From contig CAZPHO010000007.1 in assembly GCA_964586855.1 (NCBI GenBank), positions 1 to 35,913 on the forward strand: a DNA stretch of 35,913 nt, in the 5' to 3' direction. The DNA comes from CAYLXN01 sp964586855. Lineage in GTDB: Bacteria > Patescibacteriota > Saccharimonadia > Saccharimonadales > Saccharimonadaceae. Positions 14,575 to 23,375 of the stretch are shown here, one piece after another. The first letter of the stretch is position 1, and every line of letters starts with the position of its first letter. The notes under the pieces are model-generated. The model had not been told where the DNA came from, did not search any database, and was given only the letters and a program-made list of their open reading frames with translations. Both the position numbers and the translations under genes were made by a program.

Positions 14575-15900
14575 ATGCAGGCGCTGTATCGAAAGTATCG
14601 TTCTCAATCATTGGACGACATAGTTGGCCAACGACATGTCACCGATATTCTTAAAGCTGAGTTGGCCAACGACAATCTCAGCCAGGCTTATTTATTTGTT
14701 GGGCCGCGCGGTGTTGGCAAAACGAGCGTCGCTCGGATTTTAGCTCATGAAATCAATGGCCTGCCTTATAAATTAGAGGAAAATCATGTTGATATTATTG
14801 AGTTTAATGCTGCTGATAAAACTAGTGTCGATGACATTCGAGAGATTATTGACAAAGCTAGCATTGCACCGAATTACGCCCCCAAAAAAGTTTACATCAT
14901 CGATGAAGTTCATATGTTGTCGAAGGCGGCTTTTAATGCTTTTTTGAAAATTCTCGAGGAACCGCCAGCCCATGTGGTGTTTATCCTAGCTACGACTGAC
15001 CAGCAAAAAGTGCCAGCGACAATCGTCAGCCGCACTCAAAAATTCACTTTTCGGCGCATTTCAACCGCCGATATTGTCGGCCATTTGCGCCAAATTGCCA
15101 CAGCCGAAAAAATCGATGTCAGCGATGAGGTTTTAAAATCAATCGCCGCCAGAAGTGATGGCGGTTTGCGCGACGCTATCAATTTACTCGACCAAATCAG
15201 CAACTTGACCACCACCGACCAATCAACTGAAGTAGTCGAATCAATTTTGGGGATTGTTCCAGCTGGCGACATCGACACTATTTTGATAAATTATTTGGCT
15301 GGTGATTTGAGCGCCAATATCAAACTAATTGACCAACTAATCGACACTAACTTGCAGCCAATTGATATTGCCCATCAACTGGCCAATGCTGCTAAAGCTC
15401 GGATTTTGCAACAACCACAACTGATAAATTTGCTGCGTGACTTGGCCACCATCGACGATTCACACAATCCCGATTTGCGGATTATTTTGGCGCTCAGCAA
15501 GACTTTTGTTGCTCCAGTCGCCTCAAGTCACAGTCCCAAACCAGTTGAGCCAAAACTTGCCACCAAAGCAATCCCATCACCAATTACCACCGAGGAAATT
15601 AGCGATGAAGGACCAGATTTGATTGAGCTCTGCCGAGCAGCTGACCCAAAATTGGCCGATTTAGTTGCCAAAGCTCAAATTGAATTTACCGACAACCAAG
15701 TTCGCTTAAAGGCCAAAGATAATTTTACCCGCAGTCGACTGAAAGCTAAATTATCGCAAATCAACCAAGTTCTGGCCGACAACAATCTCGAGCGATACAA
15801 ACTAGTCATTAGCGGCGACTTTGACTCAAAAGCCGAAACGGATACTGGTTTGACCGCTGTCAAACAATTAATGGGCGGGGGAGAAGAGGTTCAGTTATGA
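14575..15900 (+). CDS. dnaX: DNA polymerase III subunit gamma/tau lacking the zinc module
   Basis: A 441-residue clamp-loader ATPase. The N-terminal YRKYRSQSLDDIVGQ is diagnostic. Walker A is GPRGVGKT (43-50), Walker B IIDEVHML (108-115), and sensor 1 ILATTD. The SRC arginine-finger motif reads SRT (152-154). DnaX normally has a four-cysteine zinc module inserted after Walker A; here residues 54-90 (ARILAHEINGLPYK, then EENHVDIIEFNAADKT) go straight on with no cysteine. Residues after about 320 form a tau-like tail. I see no clear slippery site for a gamma form. It overlaps dnaB by 4 bp (ATGA). Confidence 0.94.
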   Translation: MQALYRKYRSQSLDDIVGQRHVTDILKAELANDNLSQAYLFVGPRGVGKTSVARILAHEINGLPYKLEENHVDIIEFNAADKTSVDDIREIIDKASIAPNYAPKKVYIIDEVHMLSKAAFNAFLKILEEPPAHVVFILATTDQQKVPATIVSRTQKFTFRRISTADIVGHLRQIATAEKIDVSDEVLKSIAARSDGGLRDAINLLDQISNLTTTDQSTEVVESILGIVPAGDIDTILINYLAGDLSANIKLIDQLIDTNLQPIDIAHQLANAAKARILQQPQLINLLRDLATIDDSHNPDLRIILALSKTFVAPVASSHSPKPVEPKLATKAIPSPITTEEISDEGPDLIELCRAADPKLADLVAKAQIEFTDNQVRLKAKDNFTRSRLKAKLSQINQVLADNNLERYKLVISGDFDSKAETDTGLTAVKQLMGGGEEVQL

Positions 15901-17255
15901 CCAATCAGACTGAGCGCGCTGGGCGAGTTCCACCGCAAGATCTAGATGCCGAGCGCAGTATCATTGGCGCAGTTTTAATCGATGATGATGGCTTGAATGA
16001 AGTTGGTCATTTCCTCAAGGCCGATGATTTCTACGACGACCGCCACAAACTAATTTTTGAGGCAGTTTTAAAATTATTTGAGAAAAATTCGCCGATTGAC
16101 CTTTTGACGGTCACTGACCAACTCAAGAAAAAGAAAAACTTGGCCAAAGTTGGAGGCGGAGCTTACCTAGCGGAGCTGACCAATTACGTTCCCAACGCGG
16201 CTCACATCGAGGCTTACGCCAAACTAGTCCAGCAAGCAGCCATCCGCCGACGCCTAATCAAAGCTAGTAGTGAAATTGCTGAACTTGGCTACCAAGCCGA
16301 CACCTCAATTGAGGATTTGGTTGGCAAAGCCGAGCAAGAAATTTTCAGCGTCACTGACCAAAATAGCCGCAATGAATTAATTCGCATGGAAGATATTTTG
16401 GCCGAAAGTTTCGACCGAATCGAAAGCCTGCACAAAAACAAAGGCGCTCTGCGCGGCATCACTACCGGTTATCGCGATCTCGACAAAATGACAGCTGGTC
16501 TGCAAAAATCAGATTTAATCATCCTGGCTGCCCGACCGGCCATGGGTAAAACCACACTTGTGACCAACTTGGCCTACAATATCGCCACCCTCGAAAACAA
16601 GCCAGTTTTGTTTTTCAGCCTAGAGATGAGCAAAGAACAGCTGGTCGATCGGATGCTAGCCGACGCCAGCGGTGTTGACTCGTGGAAGATTCGCACTGGC
16701 AATCTCAACGATGAAGATTTTTCGAAAATTTCTGAAGCCATGGGCCAGATGGCCGAAGCGCCAATTCTAATCGACGACACGCCAGGCCTGACCATCACCG
16801 AAATGCGCGCCAAAGCCCGCCGAGCCACTCACGGCGAAGAACTAGGTCTGATTGTGATTGACTACTTGCAGCTGATGCAGGGGACGACCAACCGTAGCGA
16901 CGGCAACCGAGTTCAAGAGATTACTGAAATTTCACGCGGTTTGAAATTAATTGCTCGTGAGATGAATGTGCCGGTGATTGCCCTGAGCCAATTGTCGCGC
17001 TCAGTCGAAAGCCGCAATCCCAAAATTCCGCAACTAGCCGACCTGCGTGAGTCGGGCTCAATTGAGCAAGATGCCGACATCGTGATGTTTATTTACCGCG
17101 AAGCTTACTATAATCCCGACACCGAGCGCGAAAACATCACCGACTTGATTATCGCCAAGCACCGTAACGGCCCAGTTGGCAAGATTGAGCTGTATTTCCA
17201 CCCTGATCGACTGAAATTTATGTCACTTGATTCCAAGCACGGGGATGATGACTAG
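15897..17255 (+). CDS. dnaB: Replicative DNA helicase DnaB
   Basis: A 452-residue hexameric replicative helicase. The N-terminal domain starts at PPQDLDAERSIIGAVLID and the RecA-like domain has Walker A ARPAMGKTT (212-220). Also present are FFSLEMSKEQLVDRM, VIDYLQLMQG, the Arg-finger region, and the closing IALSQLSRSVESR and LRESGSIEQDADIV blocks. The length is standard. It is the second gene of a dnaX-dnaB operon with a 4-bp overlap, so the clamp loader and helicase are made together. There is no intein. Confidence 0.97.
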   Translation: MTNQTERAGRVPPQDLDAERSIIGAVLIDDDGLNEVGHFLKADDFYDDRHKLIFEAVLKLFEKNSPIDLLTVTDQLKKKKNLAKVGGGAYLAELTNYVPNAAHIEAYAKLVQQAAIRRRLIKASSEIAELGYQADTSIEDLVGKAEQEIFSVTDQNSRNELIRMEDILAESFDRIESLHKNKGALRGITTGYRDLDKMTAGLQKSDLIILAARPAMGKTTLVTNLAYNIATLENKPVLFFSLEMSKEQLVDRMLADASGVDSWKIRTGNLNDEDFSKISEAMGQMAEAPILIDDTPGLTITEMRAKARRATHGEELGLIVIDYLQLMQGTTNRSDGNRVQEITEISRGLKLIAREMNVPVIALSQLSRSVESRNPKIPQLADLRESGSIEQDADIVMFIYREAYYNPDTERENITDLIIAKHRNGPVGKIELYFHPDRLKFMSLDSKHGDDD

Positions 17256-17268
17256 CCTTCAGGCGTGG

Positions 17269-17274
17269 TATAAT
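17269..17274 (+). promoter_or_regulatory. -10 box of the 17287 gene
   Basis: TATAAT 12 bases before the ATG at 17287; a leader of about five bases, too short for a Shine-Dalgarno contact. Confidence 0.5.
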
Positions 17275-17286
17275 AACAGCTAGCTA

Positions 17287-18813
17287 ATGGCTAAAGAATT
17301 AACTGATTATAAACTCTACCACTGGCGCTACTATATCGCGGCGGTAGCCTTAGGTTTGCTGGCTGTAGTGATGTTCGGCTTTGCTCTCTGGTCGTCACCC
17401 GACGGCATCGACCAAGCCGAAATCGATTCAGTAGTCGAAAGTTCCGAAGTTGGGTTGCGCAATTTCACTGCTGCTCCTCAGATTGTCGAATTGCCTTATA
17501 AAATTATCCAAAAAATCTCGGTCAGGCTGATTGGCCTGCGCAATTTTAGCATTAAACTGCCATCAATTTTACTGGGAGCTGGAACAACACTGGGGATTGT
17601 GTTGATTGTTAGATTTTGGATTAATCGTCGAGCTGGTCTAATCGCCGGACTGCTGGCACTCGCCACCAGCCAATTACTTTTCCTATCACAATACGGCACG
17701 CCCAAAATTAATTTGCTATTTTTGATGACTGCCATTGTCTTGATTTTAACTAAAGTCGCCACTTTTAGCACTCAACAAACCAACTACAAACTCCGCTACG
17801 GCCGCTTCAACGACAATCTCAAAGCTAATTTATTCAAAACAGCTATCGGTCTAGCAATCAGCTTCGGCTTACTTGTTTATAGTCGCCTCGGGCTGTATGT
17901 AGCTGGGATTATTGGCCTAGTTGTGGCTCTGCATCCTTATATGCGCCTAGCGATTAAGACTTTATTTAAACAAATCGACAGCCAGCAAAAAATCATTGTC
18001 GGTGTAATTATGGCGGTACTACTGCTGCCAATGGTGGTTAACATCAGCACTGGCTTTGAGGCCGCTCGGTCGCTGCTTGACTTTGATAATTTTAGCATCG
18101 ATGTTCTGCCTAATTTAGCGCTGATTGGTGAACGTTTTATCAGCTTAGTGCCAAAGCAACCTAGCCTCGCTAATGCCCCAATCTTGCTAGTTGGCAGCAC
18201 GGTTTTAGCGCTACTCGGACTGTTTCGGATTTTACCGAACCTGCACAAACCAGCCGAATTGGCGACCATCCTGAGTGCTATTTTGATTATTACTGCTAGT
18301 TTATTCAACCCCAACCTAGCGCTGCTGCTGCTAATTCCACTCTGGGCGATGCTTGGATTTGGCGTTGAGTGGTTGTTCAACAGCTGGTATGAATTGTTTC
18401 CGCGCAACCCTTATGCCCGTGTAGCTGGAATGATTCCAATTAGTTTATTGATTGGCTTTTCGCTCTTAGCTGGAATTAGTTTTCATGTTGACTATTATCA
18501 CTACACTCCCGGTGTCGCCAATCTGTTTCGCAATGATTTGTTGATTGTCAAGCAGCAGCTAGCTGAGCATTCTCGAGTCAAAGTTGTAGCGACTAGCGCC
18601 GATAATCAGCTTAAATTTTACAAAATTCTGGCTCAGTCAAACAACAATTTGTCAGTTTCTGAAACCGTCAGCCAAACCGACAAACAGCGCCAGTTGGTTA
18701 CCAGAAAGGCCGTTCCAGATCAAAAAATTATCAATAATTACCAACTCGTCTTGCCTGACCGCTTTCGCCACAACGCCGATCGATTTTATGTCTATCAAAA
18801 AACCGATAAATAG
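17287..18813 (+). CDS. Multi-pass membrane protein, GT-C/ArnT-like glycosyltransferase family
   Basis: A 508-residue protein with about ten predicted TM helices, resembling GT-C transferases of the PMT/ArnT type. A first helix (16-36) is followed by an extracytoplasmic loop with IDQAEIDSVV (41-50), where such enzymes keep their catalytic acidic pair. Then come RLIGLRNFSIKLPSILLGAG and repeated hydrophobic helices. The last 90 residues (from about SFHVDYYHYTPG) form a soluble domain. It would move a sugar from a polyprenyl-phosphate donor to a surface acceptor, but both are unknown, and the acidic motif only loosely fits the family. It lies in a separate unit between dnaB and ybaB. Confidence 0.65.
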   Translation: MAKELTDYKLYHWRYYIAAVALGLLAVVMFGFALWSSPDGIDQAEIDSVVESSEVGLRNFTAAPQIVELPYKIIQKISVRLIGLRNFSIKLPSILLGAGTTLGIVLIVRFWINRRAGLIAGLLALATSQLLFLSQYGTPKINLLFLMTAIVLILTKVATFSTQQTNYKLRYGRFNDNLKANLFKTAIGLAISFGLLVYSRLGLYVAGIIGLVVALHPYMRLAIKTLFKQIDSQQKIIVGVIMAVLLLPMVVNISTGFEAARSLLDFDNFSIDVLPNLALIGERFISLVPKQPSLANAPILLVGSTVLALLGLFRILPNLHKPAELATILSAILIITASLFNPNLALLLLIPLWAMLGFGVEWLFNSWYELFPRNPYARVAGMIPISLLIGFSLLAGISFHVDYYHYTPGVANLFRNDLLIVKQQLAEHSRVKVVATSADNQLKFYKILAQSNNNLSVSETVSQTDKQRQLVTRKAVPDQKIINNYQLVLPDRFRHNADRFYVYQKTDK

Positions 18814-18815
18814 AT

Positions 18816-18821
18816 TATAAT
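18816..18821 (+). promoter_or_regulatory. -10 box upstream of ybaB-recR
   Basis: TATAAT right after the preceding stop codon; gives a leader of about 30 nt with AAGGAG for ybaB. Confidence 0.5.
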
Positions 18822-18857
18822 AAGAGACACTAGCATTAACCAGAAGGAGAAGAAAAT

Positions 18858-19148
18858 ATGGCCATGGATCAATTAAAACTAGCCAACGAGCTGCGTAAAG
18901 CTCAAAAAGAACTTGCCAACGAAATTATTGAAGTCGAAGCCGGTGATGGAGCAGTTGTCGTCCAGATTTCAGGTGAACTAAAAATCAAAGATGTTAAAAT
19001 CAATCCAGAAATGGTTGACTTAGACAACATCAACGAACTTGAAACTTGGATTCAGGCCGCCGTCCGCGATGGCTATGAAAAAGCTCAGGAAATCGCCAGC
19101 GAAAAGATGCAGCCACTGATGGGCAGCGTCGGCAGCTTGATGGGCTAG
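18858..19148 (+). CDS. ybaB: YbaB/EbfC family nucleoid-associated protein
   Basis: A 96-residue YbaB/EbfC protein, a small DNA-binding dimer. A short N-terminal helix is followed by VEAGDGAVVVQISGELKIKDVKI and the C-terminal helix AAVRDGYEKAQEIASEKM, the family fold. In most bacteria ybaB sits between dnaX and recR. Here it is directly upstream of recR (11-bp gap), while dnaX lies 3 kb upstream with dnaB and a membrane protein in between. AAGGAG precedes the first ATG by 8 nt; a second ATG two codons later is possible. Confidence 0.93.
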   Translation: MAMDQLKLANELRKAQKELANEIIEVEAGDGAVVVQISGELKIKDVKINPEMVDLDNINELETWIQAAVRDGYEKAQEIASEKMQPLMGSVGSLMG

Positions 19149-19159
19149 ATAGTTTTCTC

Positions 19160-19780
19160 GTGTCACGACCGATTTTACCCAAAGCTTTAGTCAATTTAAT
19201 CAACGAGTTCGGTAATCTACCAGGGGTGGGCGCCCGCACAGCCGAGCGCTACGCTTACTTTTTGGTTAAAGATCAGACTAATCAAGCCAAGCGCTTAGCT
19301 AGCAGCCTGGATGATCTTCAGGCTGGGGTTAAATTTTGCCCAGTGACATTTGCCTTGATTGATAGCGACGAAGAGGTGTCATCGCTCTACACCGATGAGG
19401 ATCGTGACAAAACTGTAGTTGCGGTGGTTGAAGAGCCGCTTGATATTGTGGCTCTCGAAACTACTGGCAAATTTTACGGAACTTATCATGTGTTGGGCGG
19501 AGTGCTTTCGCCAATTGATGGCGTCACACCTGATGATTTGACGATTGAGCCGTTGCTTAAGCGATTAGTTGACGACCAAGTCAAAGAATTAATCATCGCC
19601 ACCAACGCCAGCGTCGAGGGCGAATCAACCGCCCTCTACATCAAAAAACTCTTAGCCGAACGTGAAATTGAAGTTGAGTTGACGCGACTGGCGCAAGGCC
19701 TGCCGATTGGCACCGATCTAGAATACGCCGATCAAATTACGATTGGGCGGGCCCTGGAAGGCAGGAGGCATTATGGTTAA
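19160..19780 (+). CDS. recR: Recombination protein RecR with degenerate zinc finger
   Basis: A 206-residue RecR, part of the RecFOR system that loads RecA on gapped DNA. The helix-hairpin-helix GNLPGVGARTAERYAYFLVK is at 18-37. The Toprim domain begins at VVAVVEEPLDIVALE (86-100) and continues through GTYHVLGGVLSPIDG and IIATNASVEGE. The C4 zinc finger between them is lost: only C60 remains, and the other three expected cysteines are gone across residues 60-82 (FCPVTFALIDSDEE and on). It starts with GTG at 19160. It overlaps the DHH gene by 8 bp. Confidence 0.93.
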   Translation: MSRPILPKALVNLINEFGNLPGVGARTAERYAYFLVKDQTNQAKRLASSLDDLQAGVKFCPVTFALIDSDEEVSSLYTDEDRDKTVVAVVEEPLDIVALETTGKFYGTYHVLGGVLSPIDGVTPDDLTIEPLLKRLVDDQVKELIIATNASVEGESTALYIKKLLAEREIEVELTRLAQGLPIGTDLEYADQITIGRALEGRRHYG

Positions 19781-20777
19781 TTTTCAACCAGCACTTGATT
19801 TAATTAACCAACACCAGGTGGTCACAATCCTGCAGGCCGAAAATCCAGACGCCGACTCTCTCGCTAGCGCCGTGGCGCTAGAACAGCTACTAACCGCTCA
19901 AGGCAAAGAAGTTTATCTTTACTGCCCGATCGATATGCCAAAATATATCCGCTACATTCCAGGCTGGGATCGAGTGACGGCTGAGTTTAATTACCAAACT
20001 GAATTGATAATTATCGTTGACACCGCCAGTCAAATTTTGATTAGTAAATCGTGGGACAAGCCGGCTATCCGCCATCAACTGCAGTCAAAACCAGTGCTAG
20101 TCATCGACCATCATCAGGATGTCGAGCCAGATCTAACATTTGAGTTTATCGCCCTAATCACCGAGGCGGTTGCGACTTCGGAGCTGATTTATGATTTGGC
20201 AGTCGCTGGCGACTGGCCAATTAGTGACCAGGCGGCCAACTTGATGCTTAACTCAATTTCGGCTGACACGCTCGGTTTCACCACACCCAACGTCAAGGCC
20301 CGGACTTTTGAATTAGCGGCCGCGCTGACCGAACTTGGCGCCAATATCAGTCAAATCGAAACCAGGCGCCATGATTTTAATAAAAAATCGCCAACTATTT
20401 TGGCCTACAAGGGTGAACTGATTGGTCGAATTGATTATCACTGCCAGGGGAAATTAGCTACAGTCCATATTCCGTTCGAAGACATTCAAGCCTATTCCGA
20501 CCAGTATAATCCCAGCGTTTTAGTGCTGGACGAAATGCGCTTCGTCGAAGGCGTCGAGGTTGCGGTGGCAATTAAAACTTACCCTGATGGTAAATTAACC
20601 GGCAAAATTCGCTCAAATCTACCAGTCGCCAACCAAATTGCTGGCTATTTTGGTGGTGGCGGTCATGAATACGCGGCGGGATTTAGAGTTTATGAAGATT
20701 ATGATAAAATTATGACAGAATTAATAACTGTAGCTGACGAGGTCATCAATGCAACTCAAAAACACACTCACTCGTAA
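19773..20777 (+). CDS. DHH-family phosphoesterase (NrnA-like nano-RNase/pAp phosphatase)
   Basis: A 334-residue DHH/DHHA1 protein. Motif I is NPDADSLAS (24-32), then IVDTAS (81-86), the signature DHH (112-114, in VIDHHQD) and the DHHA1 motif GGGGHEYAAGF near the end. Manganese-dependent enzymes of this type degrade very short RNAs, and some also hydrolyse pAp or cyclic dinucleotide products. The ATG at 19773 is preceded by GGAGG (19764-19768) and overlaps the recR stop; a longer frame from 19743 ignores that site. cysS starts inside its last ten codons, so recR, this gene and cysS are co-translated. Confidence 0.9.
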   Translation: MVNFQPALDLINQHQVVTILQAENPDADSLASAVALEQLLTAQGKEVYLYCPIDMPKYIRYIPGWDRVTAEFNYQTELIIIVDTASQILISKSWDKPAIRHQLQSKPVLVIDHHQDVEPDLTFEFIALITEAVATSELIYDLAVAGDWPISDQAANLMLNSISADTLGFTTPNVKARTFELAAALTELGANISQIETRRHDFNKKSPTILAYKGELIGRIDYHCQGKLATVHIPFEDIQAYSDQYNPSVLVLDEMRFVEGVEVAVAIKTYPDGKLTGKIRSNLPVANQIAGYFGGGGHEYAAGFRVYEDYDKIMTELITVADEVINATQKHTHS

Positions 20778-22182
20778 ACTAGAGACGCTCAAACCGATCA
20801 ATCCGCCTGAAGTGACGATTTACACCTGTGGGCCGACGGTTTACGACTATCCACACATTGGCAATTGGTCAATTTATATTTATTGGGACTTGTTGGTTCG
20901 GACGCTCCAGCTCAACGACTATCAGCCCAAGCGAGTGATTAATTTTACCGACGTCGGTCATTTGGTATCTGACGCTGACGAGGGCGAGGATAAGCTCGAA
21001 AAAGCTGCCCGCCGCGAACGAAAAACCGCCTGGGAGGTGGCTGATTTTTACATTGATGATTTTAAAACTGGCTTTAGCAAGCTTGGTTTAGTTGAGCCCT
21101 ACGCTTTTGCTCGAGCGACTGATTTTATCGACCAGCAGCTTGACATTATTAAGCGCCTGCACGCGCTTGGTTTGACCTATCAAATTGACGATGGGATTTA
21201 TCTCGATACTGGCAAGATTGAGACTTATGGTAAATTAGCTCATCTTGACGTCGACCACTTAAAAGCTGGCGCTCGGGTTGAATTTAACCCCGAAAAACGC
21301 AATCCAACCGATTTTGCGGTCTGGAAATTCTCGCCTGAAGCTAATCGCGATATGCAGTGGCCGACGCCAATTGAAATCATGGATCAGCCAGCTGAAAAAA
21401 TGGGTTTTCCGGGCTGGCACCTAGAGTGTAGCGCAATTATTTTGAGCCTGCTTGGTGAGCAAATCGACATTCATGGCGGCGGAATCGACCACATTCCAGT
21501 CCATCACACCAACGAAATCGCCCAAATGGAGCCGCTGACCAACAAGCCAGTCGCCAATATTTGGCTTCATGCCAATTTTATGAAAATTGACAATACTAAA
21601 TTTTCAAAAAGTCTTGGCAATAGTTTCACGCTTCAAGATATTGAAGCTCGAGGTTTTTCGCCAATCGATTTTAAAATGCTCGTCCTCCAAAGTCATTATC
21701 AGACCGAGAGCAATTTTAGCTTCAATCTGCTCCAAGATGCTAAAAACCGCCTAGCTAATTGGCGCGACATCGCTTGTCTTCGCCACCAGATTTATCACAG
21801 CGCGCCCAACCCAACCAACGCCTTCAAGCCACTGGCCACCAAGCAACATCTACTGGAACTAGCCAGCGACAATCTCAACTCGCCTCAAATTTTAGCCGAA
21901 ATTGATCAAATTTTGGCCAAAGTTCAGCGCTTAATTTACGATGGAGCAGCGGTTGACCAGCAGAGTTTTCGTGATCTGCTGAAATTCATAGATCAGCTGC
22001 TTGGTTTAGACTTAATCAAAACCACACCTGACATCAGCGACCAGGCCAAGCAACTACTTCAGCAGCGCAAGGCCGCTCGTGAAGCCAAAGATTATTCAAA
22101 ATCAGACCAATTACGCCAGCAGCTGGCTGACCAAAGCATCACCATTGACGACTCGGCCAACAATAGTTTTTGGCATTATTAA
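20749..22182 (+). CDS. cysS: Cysteinyl-tRNA synthetase
   Basis: A 477-residue class I synthetase charging tRNA-Cys. The zinc ligands are retained: C27 in IYTCGPTVYDYPHIGN, the Cys of GWHLECSAI, and the His/Glu of HHTNEIAQME. The HIGH motif reads HIGN (36-39) and KMSKS reads KFSKS, both common in CysRS. The anticodon-binding domain is at the C-terminus (AREAKDYSKSDQLRQQL). The length is normal. It overlaps the upstream DHH gene by 29 bp, an unusually long overlap, but the MQLKNTLTRKLE start fits the family well. Confidence 0.96.
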   Translation: MQLKNTLTRKLETLKPINPPEVTIYTCGPTVYDYPHIGNWSIYIYWDLLVRTLQLNDYQPKRVINFTDVGHLVSDADEGEDKLEKAARRERKTAWEVADFYIDDFKTGFSKLGLVEPYAFARATDFIDQQLDIIKRLHALGLTYQIDDGIYLDTGKIETYGKLAHLDVDHLKAGARVEFNPEKRNPTDFAVWKFSPEANRDMQWPTPIEIMDQPAEKMGFPGWHLECSAIILSLLGEQIDIHGGGIDHIPVHHTNEIAQMEPLTNKPVANIWLHANFMKIDNTKFSKSLGNSFTLQDIEARGFSPIDFKMLVLQSHYQTESNFSFNLLQDAKNRLANWRDIACLRHQIYHSAPNPTNAFKPLATKQHLLELASDNLNSPQILAEIDQILAKVQRLIYDGAAVDQQSFRDLLKFIDQLLGLDLIKTTPDISDQAKQLLQQRKAAREAKDYSKSDQLRQQLADQSITIDDSANNSFWHY

Positions 22183-22187
22183 ATACT

Positions 22188-22204
22188 AAACTAAGCTTTA
22201 GTTT
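22188..22204. terminator. Bidirectional terminator between cysS and the AI-2E gene
   Basis: AAACTA/TAGTTT stem with a 5-nt AGCTT loop and A and T flanks. It overlaps the stop codon of the minus-strand gene. Confidence 0.5.
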
Positions 22205-23342
22205 TCTTGGTGCGTCGTTTGCTGGCAAGTTGAGTTTTAGGCGAAATTCCACCTTCAGGTAAACTCTCAATACCATAAACGTTCATCGCTTCTTCAATCA
22301 AAATTTTCAAACAGCCAGCGATCGGAATCGAGATCAAACCGCCGATCAAACCAAAGACATACATACCAAGCGTCACTGCCACCAGAACAATCAACCCACT
22401 CAGTTCAACCGATTTCGACTGGACGACTGGGCTAATAATACTATTTTCAATTTGCTGATAAATTACACAGTAAATCAAAAACACAATGGCGGCTTGCCAG
22501 CTAAAGAAGGCCACGACTAGGGCGCCGATGACCGAGCCAATCGTGGCGCCAACCATCGGAATTAGGCCAATCAAGCCGACCGTAATACCAACTGGCGCGA
22601 TCAGATTGCTTGGCAAGTCAAAAATTAAAGTCAAAATAAACACCACCAGCGAAGTTAAAACCGCATTGAGCGTCGCTAGCGACAGCTGGCCGTTAACAAA
22701 ACCGGTGATGGCTTTGTACATTTTGCCAACAACTCGTTGGTGCTGGCGCTTAGTAGCTTGATTGCGATACAAACCCCAAATATATTTAGAAATCTTTGGC
22801 AGTTCAAGTAAAATCATAAATGTCAAAGTCAGCACCAAGAGAGAGGCGCTAATCGAGGTGATAACTGAGTTAACACCCGAGAATATTTTTGAGCCAGCTT
22901 GACTAATCCATTCTTGACGGTTAGTCTCAACCGTAGCCGAAAGTTCAGCAATAATTGGTTGGATATTTAGACGTGAATCTTTAGCTTCAAGCTGCTTAAG
23001 CGAGTCAATAATATCAACCAGCATATCGGGCACACCTGAAATAAAGCTCATCAGCTGGCCGCCAATTAGCGGCCCTAGCATCAAACCAAATAGCACAATC
23101 ACCACCAAGCACAACACAAACGCCAAAATAGCCGCCAATATCCGATTGCCTTTAAACAATTTGCGCTGGAAAAAGCTCACTAGCGGATTCAAAGCAATCG
23201 CCAAAAACAGCGACATACCGATCAAGAACAGGCCTTTGCGGGCCCAATAAATAGCGGCGGTGCTCAAAATAATTGCAAATAATATTAACCAAAACCGAGT
23301 GATGGTCCAATTGTCGATGTGAATTTTCGTATTCATTTTCAT
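22191..23342 (-). CDS. AI-2E family transporter (PF01594-like permease)
   Basis: A 383-residue protein with seven to eight TM helices of the AI-2E transporter superfamily. Typical blocks are FLIGMSLFLAIALNPLVSFF, the LLVLTLTFMILLELPKI helix, and the conserved C-terminal LIGLIPMVGATIGSVIGAL, IYQQIENSIISPVVQSKSVE and LGMYVFGLIGGLISIPIAG. The name comes from E. coli TqsA, but members include Na+/H+ antiporters and other exporters, so no autoinducer role is implied. It is convergent with cysS. A TATAGT box on the minus strand (23351-23356) lies eight bases before the ATG at 23342; a second ATG at 23336 is possible. Confidence 0.9.
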   Translation of the reverse strand: MKMNTKIHIDNWTITRFWLILFAIILSTAAIYWARKGLFLIGMSLFLAIALNPLVSFFQRKLFKGNRILAAILAFVLCLVVIVLFGLMLGPLIGGQLMSFISGVPDMLVDIIDSLKQLEAKDSRLNIQPIIAELSATVETNRQEWISQAGSKIFSGVNSVITSISASLLVLTLTFMILLELPKISKYIWGLYRNQATKRQHQRVVGKMYKAITGFVNGQLSLATLNAVLTSLVVFILTLIFDLPSNLIAPVGITVGLIGLIPMVGATIGSVIGALVVAFFSWQAAIVFLIYCVIYQQIENSIISPVVQSKSVELSGLIVLVAVTLGMYVFGLIGGLISIPIAGCLKILIEEAMNVYGIESLPEGGISPKTQLASKRRTKKTKA

Positions 23343-23375
23343 TGATTTATACTATACCAATTTTTAGACATTTTT

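Noticed and set aside
14575..15900. Programmed frameshift in dnaX making a gamma form
   Set aside because: I found no A-rich slippery heptamer followed by a stem in the expected zone.
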